Assembly: GCA_035695715.1 (NCBI GenBank)
Contig: DASRRM010000337.1
Location: forward strand, 1-15,563
Direction of reading: 5' to 3'
Source: RYN-428 sp035695715
Lineage (GTDB): Bacteria; Planctomycetota; Phycisphaerae; Tepidisphaerales; Tepidisphaeraceae
Length of the DNA: 15,563 nt
The translations under genes were made by a program, and so were the position numbers. Below the pieces are notes generated by a model. The model did not search any database, had not been told where the DNA came from, and was given only the letters and a program-made list of their open reading frames with translations. Positions 15,430-15,563 of the stretch are shown here, piece after piece. The first letter of the stretch is position 1, and every line of letters starts with the position of its first letter.

Positions 15430-15563
15430 TCATGCCTTCTCCCTTCCCGGCCTGCCTCGCGGGCGGAGCGTGAAGCTTAGGCCGAGGCGCTCGGCGGTTT
15501 GCCGGACCCACGGCGGCGAGCCGTAAGGCCGGCCACGCTTGATGCTCGTGCGGATTGGCTCCA
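15430..15563 (-). CDS. REP-associated tyrosine (Y1/RAYT, IS200-like) transposase, C-terminal 43 residues only
   Basis: This minus-strand frame enters from the right edge and stops with TGA at 15432-15430; it is only 44 codons in the window. It reads EPIRTSIKRGRPYGSPPWVR then QTAERLGLSFTLRPRGRPGR then EKA. The block R-G-x-P-[YF]-G-S-x-x-W-x-x-x-T-A-x-x-L-G-L-x-x-T-L-R-P-R-G-R-P is the typical C-terminus of RAYT-family Y1 transposases. These use a HUH histidine pair and one catalytic tyrosine, both in the part beyond the window. Such genes are usually single copies linked to REP hairpins rather than self-mobile insertion sequences. Whether the rest of the gene is intact cannot be seen. Confidence 0.85.
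   Translation of the reverse strand, partial: EPIRTSIKRGRPYGSPPWVRQTAERLGLSFTLRPRGRPGREKA

Noticed and set aside
15304..15480. 58-codon plus-strand frame beginning MPYSDVVEAQ
   Set aside because: It runs antisense through the transposase C-terminus and the GGGGACATTC flank. There is no ribosome site and no family resemblance.

Overview
The window looks like a piece of a planctomycete chromosome, probably from the Phycisphaerae/Tepidisphaera-Humisphaera side. This is inferred from protein style, not from any marker gene. The clues are a ThuA-like hydrolase-fold protein, a giant extracellular protein with an LEPR-XLL-type N-terminus and a dockerin-like C-terminus, ELWxxDGT repeat arrays, a pseudopilin-like membrane protein, and the tail of a REP-associated (Y1/RAYT) transposase. 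Base composition is GC-rich throughout, except for short AT-rich islands between genes.

Layout: (1) nt 1-789, the 3' part of a ThuA-domain gene that enters from the left edge, followed by a strong GC-rich hairpin. (2) nt 790-1690, about 900 bp with no gene I can defend. It holds several inverted repeats and an AT-rich island near 997-1080. (3) nt 1691-14458, one uninterrupted gene of 4255 codons that fills 82% of the window. (4) nt 14459-14755, a convergent intergenic gap with an 11-bp perfect hairpin and repeated ATGCACGA words. (5) nt 14756-15226, on the minus strand, a small single-pass membrane protein with a pseudopilin-like soluble domain. (6) nt 15227-15429, a gap that may contain a broken C-terminal gene fragment. 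(7) nt 15430 to the right edge, on the minus strand, the last 43 residues of a RAYT-type transposase.

The giant protein is the interesting object. Its N-terminal half is built from Ig-like modules in a repeating order (A, B1, B2). Two of the B2 modules each carry an inserted block of seven FG-GAP/VCBS calcium-loop repeats, i.e. a probable seven-bladed propeller, at the same position in the Ig-like domain. A Pro/Lys/Ser hinge then leads into two ELWxxDGTxxGT arrays. Each has 17 full motifs plus one repeat split between the two ends, and each array is followed by fibronectin type III domains. The protein ends with a planctomycete-style Ig-like domain and a double calcium-loop dockerin-like module. 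It has almost no cysteine and no classical signal peptide. I read it as a surface or secreted adhesin or scaffold. The sequence gives no catalytic domain and does not reveal its ligand.

The genes here do not form an obvious operon. The ThuA gene and the giant gene share a strand but are 900 bp apart with a hairpin between them. The two small genes at the right lie on the other strand.
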